From NCBI RefSeq assembly GCF_008635795.1, contig NZ_VWRQ01000033.1, positions 1 through 59,578 of the forward strand: a stretch of DNA of 59,578 nt, given 5' to 3'. Below are positions 58,422-59,578 of this stretch, one piece after another. How positions within the stretch are numbered: position 1 is the stretch's first letter; each line of letters starts with the position of its first letter. Made by a program: the position numbers and the translations under genes. The stretch comes from Paenibacillus tepidiphilus. GTDB taxonomy: Bacteria; Bacillota; Bacilli; Paenibacillales; Paenibacillaceae. The notes beneath the pieces were generated by a model that saw only the letters and a list, made by a program, of their open reading frames with translations, made no database searches and was not told the DNA's origin.

Positions 58422-59578
58422 TTTATCAACTCCGCAATTTTCCGTTTGATTTTTCCTTTCCTTCCAGCTCTGCCTCCTCCCCAAATCGCTCTACCGCCGG
58501 TATGGCCAGCTACCTGATGCTCAAAATAATCTACGATCTGCATTTTGCCAGTATCCTGATGATGATGCCAGGTCAATGTCTCGGGAACTTTACCTTTTTT
58601 CAGTAAGGCAATCTCTTCGGCAGTAAACTTCTGAGCAAGATTTTTATCACTTTCTATTTTCTTAAAAAGTTCCTTCGATAAATATTCAAACTGAATATCA
58701 TCCGGTTCCAAGTAATAGCTTTCAGGCAAGGATAAATCCTGCTTCGAGTTAAACACCGGGAATCCATCTGCGTCGTATTTAATTTGGTAATCCAGTCCGT
58801 TCTTTGCAGATGTAAAAGTATAAATGGCACCTCCATCATCCGTACGTTTCACACTTTTGTAATTTCTTGGTTTATTAAGCTTTCTTTGATACTTCGGTTG
58901 TTTTCTTGCCGCTTCTTCCATTAATTTTTCATATTGTTCAAGTAATTCATCAGCGTTTCTAGTGGAAGCTTTGGCAATCTTCAACCTTGGATTAAACACC
59001 CCGTAGAGGATGATCCATTCTTTTTGCCGTTCCAGCTCGAACCGCTTGAACTTGAACCTGTTCAGGATCTTGCCGAGCAGACCCTTGAGCTTCGTGACCC
59101 CCTTCGTGAATCCCTTTTGCAGACTCTTGATCACCACTTTACCGTTACGGATGATCATACTGCCTGACTTGGAAGCGAGGGTGGCTCCGGATTTCAGCAG
59201 GCTCTTGACGCTGCGTACGCCTGCGCTTGCCGCGTTCTTGGCACCCTTGGCCGCCGCGGTGGCACCTTTCTTCACCGCTGCGCCGGCTTTCTTCAGGCCT
59301 TTACCCAGGCCCTTGAAGCCCAGCTCCATCGCCAGCTCGACCAGCCCCATTGCCATCGCCGTCGCCAGGGCGATCGAAGCGGGCTCGACCAGCTTCTGCC
59401 AGCCCTTGCTCAGATATTGGCCGATATAGCCCGCCGCGTCTGCCAGTGTCTTAGCCACAGCTACTACAGCCGATGCATTCATGGCCGTCATCAGGAACTG
59501 CATCAATACCGGAAGGAATGCGGTGATGGCCCCGCCGGTGACAATCTCCAGCACAACCACCGCAGCCAGTGTGCCGAC
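58418..59578 (-). CDS. Polymorphic toxin with WHH-type HNH/Endo VII nuclease, N-terminus beyond window
   Basis: At least 386 residues, open to the right edge, so the N-terminal trafficking part is not visible. The visible N-terminal part has hydrophobic helices (FLPVLMQFLMTAMNASAVV), then a Lys/Ala/Gly-rich region (KGLKKAGAAVKKGATAAAKG). The last 60 residues carry the nuclease motif: LTWHHHQDTGKMQIVDYFEH with HTGGRAIWGGG, as in WHH toxins of the HNH/Endo VII group. It should cut DNA or RNA of a competitor or host. GC falls in the C-terminal half, a sign of toxin-tip exchange. Two SMI1/KNR4 genes follow. Delivery by the eCIS is suggested by position only. Confidence 0.8.
   Translation of the reverse strand, partial: VGTLAAVVVLEIVTGGAITAFLPVLMQFLMTAMNASAVVAVAKTLADAAGYIGQYLSKGWQKLVEPASIALATAMAMGLVELAMELGFKGLGKGLKKAGAAVKKGATAAAKGAKNAASAGVRSVKSLLKSGATLASKSGSMIIRNGKVVIKSLQKGFTKGVTKLKGLLGKILNRFKFKRFELERQKEWIILYGVFNPRLKIAKASTRNADELLEQYEKLMEEAARKQPKYQRKLNKPRNYKSVKRTDDGGAIYTFTSAKNGLDYQIKYDADGFPVFNSKQDLSLPESYYLEPDDIQFEYLSKELFKKIESDKNLAQKFTAEEIALLKKGKVPETLTWHHHQDTGKMQIVDYFEHQVAGHTGGRAIWGGGRAGRKGKIKRKIAELIK

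Overview
The window looks like chromosomal DNA of a Paenibacillus-type Firmicute. The GC content is moderate to high, ribosome binding sites are strong (AGGAGG), TTG and GTG starts are frequent, and the accessory genes are typical: a BceRS-BceAB antimicrobial-peptide module, a CBM6-tagged pectate lyase, AraC regulators and an extracellular contractile injection system (eCIS). No rRNA, tRNA, CRISPR array or phage head gene was seen. All assignments come from reading the sequence; no database search was possible.

Left part (1-14.5 kb): the edge of an IS630-type transposase; a MarR gene with its own double operator and a DUF6544 membrane protein; a GNAT acetyltransferase; a DUF7309/DUF6930 protein; a minus-strand run with a phosphotransferase, a 2H-phosphoesterase pseudogene and a small membrane protein; a class 3 lipase; the complete bceRS-bceAB locus with a candidate BceR operator lying on the bceS stop codon; an adenosine deaminase-like hydrolase; a lipoprotein; a DUF2087 protein; and a CotS-like kinase.

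Middle (14.5-31.1 kb): a gene-poor strip with a dead IS110 fragment and a repeat element built of 52-bp hairpin units. The same element recurs in inverted orientation at 30.7-31.1 kb, so the two copies bracket about 15 kb. Between them lie an AraC/GyrI regulator, an ArsR-type regulator followed by a two-gene ABC exporter, a duplicated lipoprotein pair around an SDR gene, pectate lyase with a divergent AraC regulator, and a serine hydrolase.

Right part (31.1-59.6 kb) is one large minus-strand locus, read from 59.6 down to 31.1 kb. It starts with the C-terminal part of a WHH-type nuclease toxin, translationally coupled to a SMI1/KNR4 protein and followed by a second one. After an NTF2-like gene come, in order, a Pvc15-like AAA+ ATPase, a Pvc16-like DUF4255 cap protein, one sheath gene, tube 1, a tail-assembly chaperone, a DUF6760 frame, tube 2, a Pro/Ala/Arg-rich protein, a LysM protein, gp27-like hub, gp5-like spike, PAAR tip, gp25, two baseplate J-type proteins, a gpI-like protein, and two S74-terminated fibres separated by a small helical protein. 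Together these specify a tube, contractile sheath, baseplate, spike and fibres, with an assembly or cargo ATPase and a probable effector/immunity pair. The points most worth checking are the DUF6760 frame that lacks a start codon and overlaps its neighbour in the -1 frame with a stem-loop behind it, the 63-bp hairpin repeats in front of the sheath gene, the 1995-residue modular fibre, and the apparent lack of a normal tape-measure gene.
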